Origin: Bacilli bacterium
Lineage (GTDB): Bacteria; Bacillota_I; Bacilli_A; RF39; UBA660
Assembly (NCBI GenBank): GCA_017519965.1
Contig: JAFWRK010000026.1
Coordinates: 1 to 6,176, forward strand
DNA length: 6,176 nt
Direction of reading: 5' to 3'
A program made the translations under genes and the position numbers. The notes under the pieces are model-generated. The model had not been told where the DNA came from and did not search any database. It saw only the letters and a program-made list of their open reading frames with translations. Shown piece after piece: positions 5,997 through 6,176 of this stretch. The first letter of the stretch is position 1. Every line of letters starts with the position of its first letter.

Positions 5997-6176
5997 ATGA
6001 GACGTTTAAATAAAATTAATAAAAAACTTTTAATTATACTTATATTATTTATTAGTATTGGTTTTGCATATCTAACAAGAGACTTATCATTATCAGGTAT
6101 CTCCAGTATATTTAGAAATACATGGGATATACACTTTGAAAATGTACAAGTTAAATCTGGAAGTGTAGAAGCTAAT
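5997..6176 (+). CDS. SipW-type signal-bearing secreted protein, N-terminal 60 residues, 3' end outside the window
   Basis: Sixty codons are open to the window edge. The product begins MRRLNKINKK, followed by a hydrophobic stretch (about 11-24) and SIGFAYLTRDLSLSG (20-34), the same signal type as the products starting at 701 and 3530. The mature start has N-T-W-D-I-H-F-E-N (41-49), matching the W-S-V-H-W-D motif at 46-51 of the 183-residue protein, and then V-x-S-G-S-V-E. It is therefore probably a paralogue of that secreted protein. AGAGGAA (5984-5990) lies six bases before the ATG. It is transcribed separately from the export unit by its own extended -10 promoter, but would depend on the same signal peptidase. 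The full length and C-terminal anchoring cannot be judged from this fragment. Confidence 0.8.
   Translation, partial: MRRLNKINKKLLIILILFISIGFAYLTRDLSLSGISSIFRNTWDIHFENVQVKSGSVEAN

Overview
The window is very AT-rich (roughly a quarter to 30% G+C by eye). It has strong Shine-Dalgarno sites, TTG/TATAAT-type promoters, short intergenic gaps, TAA/TAG stops and TGG for tryptophan. This points to a low-GC Bacillota, and the style of the proteins resembles uncultured gut Bacilli of the RF39/Mollicutes-like kind. The lineage is an inference from style, not from a marker gene. I see no RNA gene, CRISPR array, insertion sequence or phage gene, and no gene-free stretch longer than 300 bases.

Layout: (1) the tail of a plus-strand membrane protein (1-135) and a convergent minus-strand gene for a small two-helix membrane protein (169-573) share a bidirectional terminator at 134-164. 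(2) A divergent promoter region (574-700) drives the minus-strand gene leftward and a four-gene plus-strand unit rightward. (3) The unit encodes a 183-residue secreted protein with a SipW-type signal (701-1252), a polytopic SipW/ER-type signal peptidase I (start corrected to 1316, to 2452), a two-helix membrane protein of probable DUF5305 type (2459-3523) and an 802-residue multidomain surface protein ending in a Hint (hedgehog/intein) domain plus a C-terminal extension (3530-5938). (4) A hairpin terminator with a GCAA loop closes the unit. A few bases later an extended -10 promoter starts another gene (5997 to beyond the window end), whose product is a second small secreted protein of the same family as the first.

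Working model: this is a dedicated surface-protein export and processing locus related in concept to the TasA/SipW system. The peptidase would mature the neighbouring secreted proteins, which share an S-[IV]-G-F-A signal motif. The DUF5305-like protein would be its membrane partner. The large Hint protein may then process itself by an N-S acyl shift at Cys504. The last step is the least expected part: the Hint domain keeps its N-terminal Cys and block B His but lacks the C-terminal Asn plus Cys/Ser/Thr needed for splicing. It therefore looks built for cleavage or ligation to another nucleophile rather than protein splicing.
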